From positions 17,526 through 81,525 of the forward strand of contig JABDNG010000036.1 of NCBI GenBank assembly GCA_013001045.1: a stretch of 64,000 nucleotides of DNA, in the 5' to 3' direction. The position numbers and the translations under genes are program-made. Origin of the DNA: Woeseiaceae bacterium. Lineage in GTDB: Bacteria > Pseudomonadota > Gammaproteobacteria > Steroidobacterales > Woeseiaceae. Numbering within the stretch: the first letter of the stretch is position 1; each line of letters begins with the position of its first letter. The notes under the pieces are model-generated. The model made no database searches and had not been told where the DNA came from. It saw nothing but the letters and a program-made list of their open reading frames with translations. Below, in pieces: positions 11,162-19,748 of this stretch.

Positions 11162-12675
11162 CGGCGCCCACTTATGATCTCGGCAAGTTGCACGGCGGCC
11201 TGCGACTGCCTGCCCACAAGTCGGATGCTACCGCGCAACCGATCCGCGATGTACCGCTTCCCCCTCAGCTGATCCTGCCTATTACGCAACACGTTGGTGA
11301 TCCCGCTCAGCCAGTTGTTGGCATCGGAAATCGCGTGCTAAAGGGACAGCTACTCGCTGAACCCGACGGCACCGTGGGTGCGCCGATTCATGCCTCCTCG
11401 TCGGGCAAGATTATTGCCATCGAGCCATGGCCGGTAGCGCGACGGCTGGGCGACAACGGCCCGTGCATCATCATCGAGTGCGACGGCGACGATCTCGCGG
11501 TCGAACACGAGGGCCTCACAGCAGACTATTTGTCGCTACAACCCGCCGACCTTTTGCTGCAAATCCTGGACGGTGGCATTGTCGGACTCGGCGGTGCCGT
11601 GTTTCCGACCGCACAAAAACTCATGCAGGCACGAACCTGCGATATCGATTTCCTGATCCTGAACGGCGTCGAATGTGAGCCGTATATCAGTTGTGACGAC
11701 ATGTTGATGCGTGAACGCGCTGCCGAAATACTGAGTGGCGCACAGATTCTGATGCATGCGATGCAAATCGACATCTGTTATGTCGTTGTCGAAAGCGATA
11801 AACCCGAAGCCTTGAACAGTCTCGGCGGCGCATTGGGCGAACTTGACGACGACCGCCTAATCCTCAAACAGGTCCCTACTATCTTTCCGTCGGGTGGCGA
11901 AGATCAGCTCGTGCAGCTGGTCACGAACCGCGAAGTCCCCAGCGGTGGATTACCGACGGATGTTGGCTGCCTCGTACAGAATGTCGGCACGGCTGCGGCT
12001 GTCCATGATTGGGTCATTAATCATGAACCACTGATCTCTCGCGTCACAACGGTTTCAGGTGACGGTATCGCCAATCCGATGAATGTGCGTGCACGAATTG
12101 GCACGCCGGTTGCCGACGTCGTTGAGTTTACGGGTGGCTACGCGGAACGACCGGAGCATTTGATCATAGGTGGACCAATGACCGGCAGGTCTGTATCAAC
12201 CGATCGCGTGCCCCTGGTAAAGGCCACAAACTCCATACTCGTCGTGCACCGGACGTCGTTTCAGGGTCGCGAGCTTGCCTGCATTCGCTGCGGCGATTGT
12301 GCGTCCGTCTGCCCGGTTCAACTCCAGCCGCAACAGCTGTTTTGGTACGCATGTGCCGACGACGAAGAGAAGCTGCGTGAGTTCGGCTTGACCGACTGCA
12401 TCGAGTGCGGCTGTTGTGATCTTGTGTGTCCCAGCCACATTCCGCTAACGGCGGACTTTAGAATCGCAAAAGGTCGTATCCAGGAACTCGCCGATGAAAA
12501 AGCCCGGGCAGAGCGAGCGCGGCAACGCTTCGAAGCCCGCAATGAACGCCTCGAACGCGAAAAGAAGGATCGCGATGCGGAACTGGCGCGGCAAAAAGCT
12601 TCGGCGAAACAGGCCGGGCCAGAGGCGATTGCCGAGATACTGAAACGCAAGCAACAAGAAAGCGAGGATGACTGA
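11158..12675 (+). CDS. rsxC: Rsx/Rnf electron transport complex subunit C
   Basis: RsxC is the peripheral NADH- and FMN-binding subunit with two [4Fe-4S] clusters. I place the start at the GTG at 11158 ([21 protein letters not shown], reading the GTG as Met), which overlaps the rsxB stop; the frame is open further upstream but that part lies inside rsxB. The glycine-rich stretch [16 protein letters not shown] and the [10 protein letters not shown] and [17 protein letters not shown] blocks are family hallmarks. Clusters are at [18 protein letters not shown] and [16 protein letters not shown]. The tail of about 75 residues is a charged Glu/Lys/Arg-rich helix, shorter than the Ala-rich repeats of Escherichia RsxC. 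Confidence 0.96.
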   Translation: MTAPTYDLGKLHGGLRLPAHKSDATAQPIRDVPLPPQLILPITQHVGDPAQPVVGIGNRVLKGQLLAEPDGTVGAPIHASSSGKIIAIEPWPVARRLGDNGPCIIIECDGDDLAVEHEGLTADYLSLQPADLLLQILDGGIVGLGGAVFPTAQKLMQARTCDIDFLILNGVECEPYISCDDMLMRERAAEILSGAQILMHAMQIDICYVVVESDKPEALNSLGGALGELDDDRLILKQVPTIFPSGGEDQLVQLVTNREVPSGGLPTDVGCLVQNVGTAAAVHDWVINHEPLISRVTTVSGDGIANPMNVRARIGTPVADVVEFTGGYAERPEHLIIGGPMTGRSVSTDRVPLVKATNSILVVHRTSFQGRELACIRCGDCASVCPVQLQPQQLFWYACADDEEKLREFGLTDCIECGCCDLVCPSHIPLTADFRIAKGRIQELADEKARAERARQRFEARNERLEREKKDRDAELARQKASAKQAGPEAIAEILKRKQQESEDD

Positions 12676-12677
12676 GC

Positions 12678-13730
12678 GTGGAGTTTGAACGCCGTGAATC
12701 GCCCTACTGGTCCGCGCGAGTGGCTGTTCCGTCGCTGATGTTGCAGGTACTTGCGGCTCTGGTACCCGCCGCGATCGCTCACGTCTGGTTCTTTGGCCCC
12801 GGATTCATCTTCAATCTGCTGGTCGCCTCGATTTTCGCTGTCGGCGGCGAAGCGTTGATAATGTACCTGCGCAAACGACCGCCCGAGGTGGCGCTTACGG
12901 ATTACAGCGCTCTCGTCACGGCCGCCCTGCTGACCTTTGCACTGCCATCGTTGACGCCGTGGTGGGTTACCGCAACGGGCGCGCTATTCGCCGTCGTCGT
13001 CGCGAAACACCTGTACGGCGGATTGGGCTTTAATTTATTCAACCCCGCGATGGCGGGCTACGTGGTTATCCTCGTTGCATTTCCGATGCATCTCAACCTG
13101 TGGATAGCGCCGCGCATCGGAGATATCGATTATCAGTTCCTGACGATACTGCAGACACTCAAGTTTACGCTGACAGGCTCGCTGCCGGAGGCACTCGGCT
13201 TCGATGCCGTTAGTCGCCCCACACCCCTCGATGTCATGAAGTCCGGTCTTAATGGTCTACGCACCGTGAGTGAGATTCGCGCCAATCCGATTATGGGCGA
13301 CTTCGGCGGTCGCGGCTGGGAATGGATCGGTAATTTCCTGGCATTGGGCGGCTTCTGGCTATTGATCAAGAAGATCATTCGCTGGCATATACCCGTCGGC
13401 GTCGGTATCGGCGTGTTACTACCTGCAGGCATCATGTACCTGATCGAGCCAGGCACCAATCCGAGCCCGGGGTTCCATCTTTTCGGCGGCGCGACCATCC
13501 TCTGCGCGTTTTTCATCGCGACTGACCCCGTATCCGCGGCGACCAGTCCGAAAGGCCGGCTTATATTCGGAGTTGGCATCGGATTATTGATCTATTGCAT
13601 TCGCACCTGGGGAAGTTACGCCGACGGCGTCGCTTTTGCGGTCCTTATTATGAACATGGCTGTGCCCGTCATTGATTCGATGACGCGACCCCACATCGTA
13701 GGTCATGGCAAGACCGGCGGTGCATCGTGA
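12678..13730 (+). CDS. rsxD: Rsx/Rnf electron transport complex subunit D
   Basis: RsxD is a membrane subunit homologous to NqrB, carrying a covalent FMN and conducting ions. The 350 residues include about nine membrane spans and the conserved NLFNPAMAGYVVILVAFP segment. The flavin site reads DAVSRPTPLD; the Thr at residue 182 corresponds to the Thr that carries FMN in the family's usual SGATPLD-like motif, although the two residues before it differ. The start is GTG, two bases after the rsxC stop, and the stop overlaps the rsxG start. Confidence 0.95.
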   Translation: MEFERRESPYWSARVAVPSLMLQVLAALVPAAIAHVWFFGPGFIFNLLVASIFAVGGEALIMYLRKRPPEVALTDYSALVTAALLTFALPSLTPWWVTATGALFAVVVAKHLYGGLGFNLFNPAMAGYVVILVAFPMHLNLWIAPRIGDIDYQFLTILQTLKFTLTGSLPEALGFDAVSRPTPLDVMKSGLNGLRTVSEIRANPIMGDFGGRGWEWIGNFLALGGFWLLIKKIIRWHIPVGVGIGVLLPAGIMYLIEPGTNPSPGFHLFGGATILCAFFIATDPVSAATSPKGRLIFGVGIGLLIYCIRTWGSYADGVAFAVLIMNMAVPVIDSMTRPHIVGHGKTGGAS

Positions 13731-14377
13731 ACGATACAACCGTCTTCAGAGGTGGCATAACGCTCGCGGTGATCGCGGCGCTTTGTACGACCATGGTCGC
13801 GCTGACCTACCAGCTAACCGAGGCGCGTATCGTCGCCAATGAGCAGGCATGGCTCGAGCGCAGCCTGCAACCGGCCTTGTCCGGCTTGTTCTTCGATAGT
13901 GGCGTGACCGAGTCAAAAATCATCGTTCCTCCGCCACACGAGTTGCCAGGTTCAGAGGCCGCTATCATCTACCGTGTCTTTGCAAAAGGGGAACCGGTTG
14001 CGGCCCTCTTTGTCGTCAGCGCTCGCGACGGCTACGCCGGACCGATCCGCATCCTCGTCGGTGTCGAGACATCAGGCACGGTGAGCGGCGTGCACGTACT
14101 CGAGCACCAAGAAACGCCGGGGCTCGGGGATCGCGTCGAATCAAGCAAATCAGACTGGGTCAGGCAGTTCGACGGTCGCTCGCTCATCGACCCGGCTCCG
14201 GGCGGCTGGGCCATCAAGGGTGACGGCGGGCAATTCGACCAGTTGACGGGTGCGTCAGTTACGCCGAGAGCCGTCATCAAGGCCATCAAGGAGACCTTGT
14301 TATACTTCGAAACGAACAGCGAGGCGATCTTCGCGGAAACTGTTGCCGACACTGACAACAAAGAGAAAGAGCCCTGA
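13727..14377 (+). CDS. rsxG: Rsx/Rnf electron transport complex subunit G
   Basis: RsxG is anchored by one N-terminal helix (about residues 9-29) with a periplasmic FMN-binding domain homologous to NqrC. The segment LEHQETPGLGDRVE is typical. The flavinylation motif near the C-terminus reads DQLTGASVTPRAV: the position usually occupied by the FMN-linked Thr (GAT) is Ser177. The GTG start overlaps the rsxD stop and the TGA overlaps the rsxE ATG, so the subunits are tightly coupled. The 216-residue length is normal. Confidence 0.94.
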   Translation: MNDTTVFRGGITLAVIAALCTTMVALTYQLTEARIVANEQAWLERSLQPALSGLFFDSGVTESKIIVPPPHELPGSEAAIIYRVFAKGEPVAALFVVSARDGYAGPIRILVGVETSGTVSGVHVLEHQETPGLGDRVESSKSDWVRQFDGRSLIDPAPGGWAIKGDGGQFDQLTGASVTPRAVIKAIKETLLYFETNSEAIFAETVADTDNKEKEP

Positions 14378-15054
14378 TGTCGAACGGAATTATAGAACGA
14401 TTCAAGGTCGGCCTCTGGCATGAGAACCCGGGGCTCGTGCAGCTCCTCGGCCTGTGCCCGCTACTCGCGGTCACCTCCAGTTTCGTCAACGGGTTCGGTC
14501 TCGGCATCGCTACATTGTTCGTGTTGATCGCCTCGAACGGGCTTGTGTCGGCAACGCGGCGCTGGATTCAGAGCGAAATCCGCATACCGATTTACGTCCT
14601 GATCATTGCAAGCCTTGTGACCTGTATCGAATTGATCTTCAAGGCCTGGTTCCCATCCCTCGACCGTTCCCTGGGCATTTTCATCCCGCTCATCGTTACC
14701 AACTGCGCGATCGTCGCGCGCGCCGAACTATTCGCATCCAGAAACTCTGTCGGCTCCAGCCTGATCGACGGACTGGTCATGGGGTCTGGGTTTGCAGTGT
14801 TGCTGGTGGTCATCGGCGCGTTTCGAGAACTGCTTGGACAGGGTTCACTGTTTGCACGGTTGGACATGCTGACAGGCGGTGAGCCAATGCGGGGCCTGGT
14901 GTTGACCGATGGCGGCTGGTTGCTTGCGATACTGCCGCCGGGTGCGTTCTTCAGCCTTGCACTCGCCATCGCCGCGAAGAATGCCATCGACCGCCGACGC
15001 CGCGAGAATCGCCAGAGTGCAATGCCGCGGCGGGCCCGCAACGCTTCAAACTGA
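14377..15054 (+). CDS. rsxE: Rsx/Rnf electron transport complex subunit E
   Basis: RsxE is the second NqrD/E-type membrane subunit and pairs with RsxA. It has the conserved NPGLVQLLGLCPLLAVT and FIPLIVTNCAIVARAE stretches with the paired cysteines, and about six membrane spans. The 225 residues end in a basic tail rich in Arg. It is the last rsx gene; nth starts 10 bases later, as in Escherichia. Confidence 0.95.
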   Translation: MSNGIIERFKVGLWHENPGLVQLLGLCPLLAVTSSFVNGFGLGIATLFVLIASNGLVSATRRWIQSEIRIPIYVLIIASLVTCIELIFKAWFPSLDRSLGIFIPLIVTNCAIVARAELFASRNSVGSSLIDGLVMGSGFAVLLVVIGAFRELLGQGSLFARLDMLTGGEPMRGLVLTDGGWLLAILPPGAFFSLALAIAAKNAIDRRRRENRQSAMPRRARNASN

Positions 15055-15064
15055 AGACGCGGCG

Positions 15065-15700
15065 GTGAACAGGGATAAACGCACGGCGATCTTCAGGGCA
15101 TTACAGGAGCGCATGCCGGCCCCTGATACAGAACTCGAGTACGAGAACCCTTTCGAACTGCTCATTTCCGTCATATTGTCGGCGCAAGCAACCGATATCA
15201 GCGTCAACAAGGCAACGGCAAAACTGTTTCCGGACGCGCGCACGCCGGAATCGATTCTCGCGCTGGGTGTCGACGGACTGAAGCCCTACATTCGCACCAT
15301 CGGACTTTTCAACAGCAAGGCCGAGAACATCATCAAGACCTGCCGGATTCTAGTCGATGACTACGACAGCGAGGTGCCACGATCACGGGCGGCACTCGAA
15401 TCGCTACCCGGTGTAGGACGCAAGACGGCCAACGTTGTACTCAACACCGCTTTCGGCGAGCCGACGATCGCCGTCGACACTCATATCTTCAGGGTCTCGA
15501 ACCGTACCGGCATTGCGAAGGGAAAGACGCCGCTCGAGGTCGAAAAACGGCTGCTGCGTTCGACGCCCGATGAGTTCAAGAAGGATGCCCATCACTGGCT
15601 CATTTTGCACGGTCGATACGTGTGCAAGGCCAGAAAACCGCTGTGCGGCGAGTGCCCCATTATCGAGTGGTGCGAATACCGAAAAAAGGAACTGCCGTGA
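15065..15700 (+). CDS. nth: Endonuclease III
   Basis: This is a bifunctional DNA glycosylase/AP lyase that removes oxidised pyrimidines. From the GTG at 15065 the product is 211 residues, exactly the Escherichia length. It has the helix-hairpin-helix LPGVGRKTANVVL with the catalytic Lys, the catalytic Asp in VDTHIFRVSNR, and the C-terminal [4Fe-4S] motif C-x6-C-x2-C-x5-C (CKARKPLCGECPIIEWC). The frame is open upstream into rsxE, but that part is not nth-like. It is co-transcribed with rsx, and its stop overlaps the next gene (GTGA). Confidence 0.97.
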   Translation: MNRDKRTAIFRALQERMPAPDTELEYENPFELLISVILSAQATDISVNKATAKLFPDARTPESILALGVDGLKPYIRTIGLFNSKAENIIKTCRILVDDYDSEVPRSRAALESLPGVGRKTANVVLNTAFGEPTIAVDTHIFRVSNRTGIAKGKTPLEVEKRLLRSTPDEFKKDAHHWLILHGRYVCKARKPLCGECPIIEWCEYRKKELP

Positions 15701-16122
15701 TCTTCGGCCAGGACCGAGACGAGTTGCGCAAGATGTATGCGACAGCGTGGCGCAAGCGCTCTGAGCGAGCCCCGCTGTCCCCTCTCGAGGCCCAGATTGC
15801 CGCCGTCGTCGAGTGGCATCCCGAATACCATGAGGATGTTACGAGTGACGATCTGGAACGCGAGTACACGCCCGATGGTGGAAGAACGAATCCGTTTCTT
15901 CACATGGGCCTCCACCTCGGCATTCGCGAGCAGGTATCGACCAACCGCCCGGCCGGCATCGCGAAAATCCACGAGACACTGGTTGCGCAGGCCGGCGACG
16001 CGCATGCCGCCGAGCACCAAATGATCGAATGCCTTGCCGAGACGCTGTGGGAAGCACAAAACGCCAATACCGCCCCGGATGAGCAAAGATACCTGCGCCG
16101 CCTGTCCCGTCTGACGCGATAA
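15697..16122 (+). CDS. DUF1841 family protein
   Basis: A small cytoplasmic protein of 141 residues starting at GTG 15697, which overlaps the nth stop. It opens with MIFGQDRDELRKMYATAW and has a central HMGLHLGIREQVSTNRPAGI block, both characteristic of the DUF1841 family found in gamma- and betaproteobacteria. No enzymatic motif is known for the family. Several conserved His residues (HPEYH, AEHQMIECLAETLWEAQ) could bind a metal, but that is only a guess. It closes the rsx-nth transcription unit. Confidence 0.85.
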   Translation: MIFGQDRDELRKMYATAWRKRSERAPLSPLEAQIAAVVEWHPEYHEDVTSDDLEREYTPDGGRTNPFLHMGLHLGIREQVSTNRPAGIAKIHETLVAQAGDAHAAEHQMIECLAETLWEAQNANTAPDEQRYLRRLSRLTR

Positions 16123-16183
16123 TCCGATGTAATAAACACAGGCCATCGGAGGTCTGATCAACAAACGCAGGAACGGAATAAGC

Positions 16184-17038
16184 ATGCACGACAAGCAGTC
16201 ACAATACCCTGTCCAGGGTGCGGGCCTGGGCCTGCGGCGGCCAATTGCCAACAAACTGATGGCATCACCGCCAGACGACGTCGACTTCATGGAGGTCGCG
16301 CCGGAGAACTGGATACATGTCGGAGGAGCGCTGGCGAAAAAGTTGCGCTTTTTCACCGAGCGATATCCCTTCCTGATTCACGGACTGTCATTATCGATCG
16401 GCGCGCCTTCGCCCCTCAATGAGCAACTGGTCCGGGACATCAAGGGATTCATGGCGGAGCACGATATTCGCCTGTACTCCGAGCACCTGAGTTATTGCGG
16501 CGACGATGGACAATTATACGATCTGATGCCCATTCCTTTCACCGAGGAAGCGGTCGCTTACGTGTCCAGACGCGTCCGCCGCGTGCAAGATATTCTGGAG
16601 CAGCGAATAGCGCTCGAGAACGTGTCATTTTATGCGCCGCTGGCTACGTCAATGAGCGAAAAGGACTTCTTGCTCGCCGTCCTGGAAGAATCGGATTGCG
16701 ATCTCATGCTCGACATCAACAACATCATCGTTAATAGCATCAATCATCGCTACGACGCGAGAACGTTTCTTCAGCAAATGCCGGCAGACCGTATCCGCTA
16801 TTTTCATTTGGCGGGGCATTCCATCGAGGCTGAAGACCTTCGCGTCGATACGCACGGCAACCCCGTCGACGAGCAGGCCTGGCAGCTTCTCGAGGAAGCG
16901 TATGCGCTATTCGGCCCGGTACCCACGCTGCTCGAGCGCGACTTCAATTTCCCGCCCATGGAGGAGTTATTGGACGAGGTCCGTCGCATCAAGCAGCTGC
17001 AGGCAGCGACGGCCAAACGGCAGGCTGCCAATGCCTGA
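16184..17038 (+). CDS. DUF692 / MNIO-family multinuclear iron oxidative enzyme (HvfB/BufB type)
   Basis: Members of this TIM-barrel family use two or three non-haem irons to modify cysteines of small ribosomal peptides, as in methanobactin and the copper-binding HvfA and BufA peptides. The 284 residues show the metal ligands by position: His66 (HGLSLSIG), Glu100-His101 (SEHLSY), Glu145 (ENVS), Asp177 (DINN), His208 and His212 (HLAGH) and the late LLERDFNFPP Glu. An 8-base overlap joins it to a DUF2063 gene, the usual partner. A DoxX gene follows. The precursor peptide that normally precedes such operons is not next to it: only 61 bases separate it from the DUF1841 gene. Confidence 0.9.
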   Translation: MHDKQSQYPVQGAGLGLRRPIANKLMASPPDDVDFMEVAPENWIHVGGALAKKLRFFTERYPFLIHGLSLSIGAPSPLNEQLVRDIKGFMAEHDIRLYSEHLSYCGDDGQLYDLMPIPFTEEAVAYVSRRVRRVQDILEQRIALENVSFYAPLATSMSEKDFLLAVLEESDCDLMLDINNIIVNSINHRYDARTFLQQMPADRIRYFHLAGHSIEAEDLRVDTHGNPVDEQAWQLLEEAYALFGPVPTLLERDFNFPPMEELLDEVRRIKQLQAATAKRQAANA

Positions 17039-17813
17039 GGATCCGGATTTTCAAGCCAGGCAATACGCATTTGCGGCGCACCTGCGTGATCCTGAGAATG
17101 TCGCAGCGCCCGAAGGGATCGAAGACCGCCGCCTCGCGATCTATCGCAAGTTGTTCTTCAACAATCTCTACAATCTGCTCGGCAATATGTTCCCGGTGCT
17201 AAAGAAACTGCTCAGCGACGATCGGTGGCGCGGAATGATTCGTCAGTTCATGCAGCACCACAAAGCCCAAACGCCCTACTTTCTCAAGCTTCCCGAGGAG
17301 TTTCTGAGCTTCCTTGAACACACCTACGAGCCGGCAGCGGACGAACATCCGTTCCTGCTGGAGCTCGCGCATTACGAGTACGCCGAACTCGCCCTGTCCG
17401 TTTCGACCGAGGAAAACGATCTTTCAGGAATCGATCCTGATGGCGACCTGCTCAGCGAGATACCCGTCAAATCGGTACTGACCTGGGCCTATGCCTACCA
17501 TTACCCCGTACATCGTATTTGTCCGGAGTTCCTGCCCACCGAACCCGCAGAGCAGCCCGTGTATCTCGCGCTTTATCGCAACAGTAATGACAAGGTCCGT
17601 TTCCTGGAACTCAACGCGGTTACCGCGGGGCTGCTCGACGCCGTAGAAAACAATCGCGAAGACAACAGCGGTGAGGCGCTGTTGCGAACACTCGCCGCAA
17701 GGATCAACTATCCCGACGTTGACGCTCTGATCGGCCACGGTGCCGATGCCCTGAACGAAATGCGACGACTTGAGATCTTGACCGGCACCCGACCTGCCGA
17801 CAGAAGGAGATAG
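17031..17813 (+). CDS. DUF2063 family partner of MNIO enzyme (HvfC/BufC type)
   Basis: The DUF2063 proteins form heterodimers with DUF692 enzymes and are thought to hold the leader part of the substrate peptide. From ATG 17031 the product is 260 residues with the family N-terminus (FQARQYAFAAHLRDPEN) and IEDRRLAIYRKLFFNNLYNLLG, then a C-terminal domain with HPFLLELAHYEYAELAL. The start lies inside the end of the DUF692 gene, so translation is coupled. An earlier in-frame ATG at 16902 would encode an unrelated basic stretch. Confidence 0.88.
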   Translation: MPEDPDFQARQYAFAAHLRDPENVAAPEGIEDRRLAIYRKLFFNNLYNLLGNMFPVLKKLLSDDRWRGMIRQFMQHHKAQTPYFLKLPEEFLSFLEHTYEPAADEHPFLLELAHYEYAELALSVSTEENDLSGIDPDGDLLSEIPVKSVLTWAYAYHYPVHRICPEFLPTEPAEQPVYLALYRNSNDKVRFLELNAVTAGLLDAVENNREDNSGEALLRTLAARINYPDVDALIGHGADALNEMRRLEILTGTRPADRRR

Positions 17814-17816
17814 ATT

Positions 17817-18314
17817 ATGAATTTGCTCATTCGACTGAAGAATCAAGTCATCGATATTCTCAATCCCGCCGGTGACTGGTTTGCGTTATTGCCGATCCGG
17901 CTGCTCATGGCCTACGAATTCGGCCGCGCCGGCCTGATGAAATTCAATGGCAATAACTGGTTTGCGAACGTGCAGGACAACTTTCCGTTTCCCTTCAACG
18001 TCGTTCCCGTCGAAATCAGCTGGTTTCTTGCCACCTGGGCCGAAATCCTCGGCGCCGCGGGCCTGGTGCTCGGGTTGTTCACACGATTCTGGGCGCTGAG
18101 TCTTATCATCCTGACGATCGTTGCAATTTCCGGCGTTCACTGGCCCGATGACTGGAGCAGCCTCGCAGAACTGTGGAAAGGCTACTCGGTTTCGGATAAA
18201 GGCTTTGGCAATTATCGTATTCCACTGTTGTTCCTCGTCATGTTGATCCCGCTGGTATTCAACGGTGCCGGCAAGCTCAGCCTTGACCATGTACTGGCGA
18301 AGAAGCTCGGCTGA
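17817..18314 (+). CDS. DoxX family inner-membrane protein
   Basis: A four-helix membrane protein of 165 residues. Helices lie at about 20-40, 65-90, 92-112 and 138-155. The central RAGLMKFNGNNWF and the second-helix pattern WAEILGAAGLVLGLFTRFWAL are typical of the DoxX/DoxD family. It starts 3 bases after the DUF2063 stop. DoxX proteins are regular fourth members of DUF692-DUF2063 operons, where their role is unsettled. Confidence 0.88.
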   Translation: MNLLIRLKNQVIDILNPAGDWFALLPIRLLMAYEFGRAGLMKFNGNNWFANVQDNFPFPFNVVPVEISWFLATWAEILGAAGLVLGLFTRFWALSLIILTIVAISGVHWPDDWSSLAELWKGYSVSDKGFGNYRIPLLFLVMLIPLVFNGAGKLSLDHVLAKKLG

Positions 18315-18360
18315 ATAATCGCGTTGCGCCAATAGCGCGTTGTCAATGATGCGTGTTGAC

Positions 18361-18412
18361 GTGTGCGGCTGCACACGAAAACGAATCCTTCTGATGCAGA
18401 AAGAATCTGCAT
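18361..18412. repeat. Two inverted repeats upstream of the permease gene
   Basis: GTGTGC-GGCT-GCACAC (18361-18376) and ATGCAGA-AAGAA-TCTGCAT (18394-18412) are perfect 6- and 7-base-pair dyads between the DoxX gene and the permease. Neither is followed by a T-run, so they look like operators or mRNA hairpins more than terminators. A possible extended -10 (TGCTAGTAT, 18423-18431) would start transcription almost at the permease ATG. Confidence 0.4.
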
Positions 18413-18437
18413 AAGGGCGATCTGCTAGTATCCGCGG

Positions 18438-19748
18438 ATGAGAACCGACCGAGCAAGCGATCTTCGGCGAGATATTGGTTTCTTTGGCGCATCGTTCCTG
18501 GTTCTCAACGCCATGATCGGCGCCGGGATCTTTGCGTTGCCCGGCAAAGTCGCCGTCAATGCCGGCCTGCTGAGTCCATGGTTGTTTCTCGTCGTCGGCG
18601 TGTTATTCCTGTCCGTTGTACTAACGTTCGCGGAGCTCGCCAGTTATTACGAAAAGACGGGCGGCCCCGTGATTTACGCGACCGAGGCTTTCGGCCCGTT
18701 GGCTGGATTCAGCACCGGCTGGGTAATCTACCTTGCCCGAATGACGGCATTCGCAGCCAATGCCAACGTCATGGCAACGTACCTGGGATCGCTATCCGAA
18801 TTCTTTGCCACCGATCTCGCACGCGGCACCATCATTACCGTCGTGACGGTCGGCCTGACCTGGGCGAACGTCCTGGGGGTGCGGGACGGCGTCCGCACGA
18901 TGGGCGTTTTCACGTTTCTGAAGGTCACGCCATTGTTGCTGCTCGTGCTGCTTGGCTTGCAGCATGTAACGGGCAGCACTGTCATTCCCGCCGCGCCATT
19001 CCTCGTCGACGAGCTGGGCAGCACGACACTGTTGCTCATTTACGCGTACGTCGGCTTCGAAACAATCGCCGTCACCGCCGGAGAAACCGCACAGCCGCGC
19101 AGCACCCTGCCCAAAGCTCTCGTCGGCACCGTAATCGGAACCGGCCTGCTCTACTTCGTCATCGTGCTGGTCTTTGTATCGATCATTCCGGCTGAGCAAT
19201 ACGACAGTGCCACGCTGGTCGACGTCGGTCGGTCGCTGGCCGGGCCCGCTGGTGCGCTCGCAATTACGCTGGCCGCTGTGTTTTCGATCGGCGGTAACCT
19301 GGCCGGCTCGATGCTCGCAGCGCCACGCCTGGTTTTTTCCCTGGCCGAGAATCGTCTGCTGCCACAATGGTTCGGCCATGTGCATGCCAGGTATGCGACG
19401 CCGGACCGCTGCATCCTCGTCATGGGCGGGATGGCACTGGTTCTCGCGCTGACGGGGTCCTTCGTGAAGCTGGCTGTCGCAAGCTCGGTCGCGAGGTTGC
19501 TGGGCTACATCATCTGCATCGCATCATTGCCAGCCATACGCAGGAACGCAAGCGTTGAGACACGCGCGCAAGCCTACCGATTGAAAGGCGGGTATGCGAT
19601 CCCGGTCCTCGGCCTGGCGATCTGTATCTGGCTGCTCATGCAATCGAAAGCAGAATCGTGGATCGCGGTGTCGATCCTTATCGCGATTGGAATCTTCTTT
19701 TACTGGGTCGAGCAACGCGCCGGCTTGCGAACTGCTCGCGAGGACTAG
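18438..19748 (+). CDS. APC-superfamily amino acid permease
   Basis: A 436-residue transporter with about 12 membrane helices. The first helix carries the substrate-binding signature NAMIGAGIFALPG, and the next carries TFAELASYYEKTGGPVIYATEAFGP, both typical of the APC (amino acid-polyamine-organocation) family. The substrate cannot be told from sequence. The gene runs convergently into lpdA and overlaps its last four bases. The start at ATG 18438 gives the standard N-terminus (LRRDIGFFGASFLVLN). Confidence 0.9.
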   Translation: MRTDRASDLRRDIGFFGASFLVLNAMIGAGIFALPGKVAVNAGLLSPWLFLVVGVLFLSVVLTFAELASYYEKTGGPVIYATEAFGPLAGFSTGWVIYLARMTAFAANANVMATYLGSLSEFFATDLARGTIITVVTVGLTWANVLGVRDGVRTMGVFTFLKVTPLLLLVLLGLQHVTGSTVIPAAPFLVDELGSTTLLLIYAYVGFETIAVTAGETAQPRSTLPKALVGTVIGTGLLYFVIVLVFVSIIPAEQYDSATLVDVGRSLAGPAGALAITLAAVFSIGGNLAGSMLAAPRLVFSLAENRLLPQWFGHVHARYATPDRCILVMGGMALVLALTGSFVKLAVASSVARLLGYIICIASLPAIRRNASVETRAQAYRLKGGYAIPVLGLAICIWLLMQSKAESWIAVSILIAIGIFFYWVEQRAGLRTARED

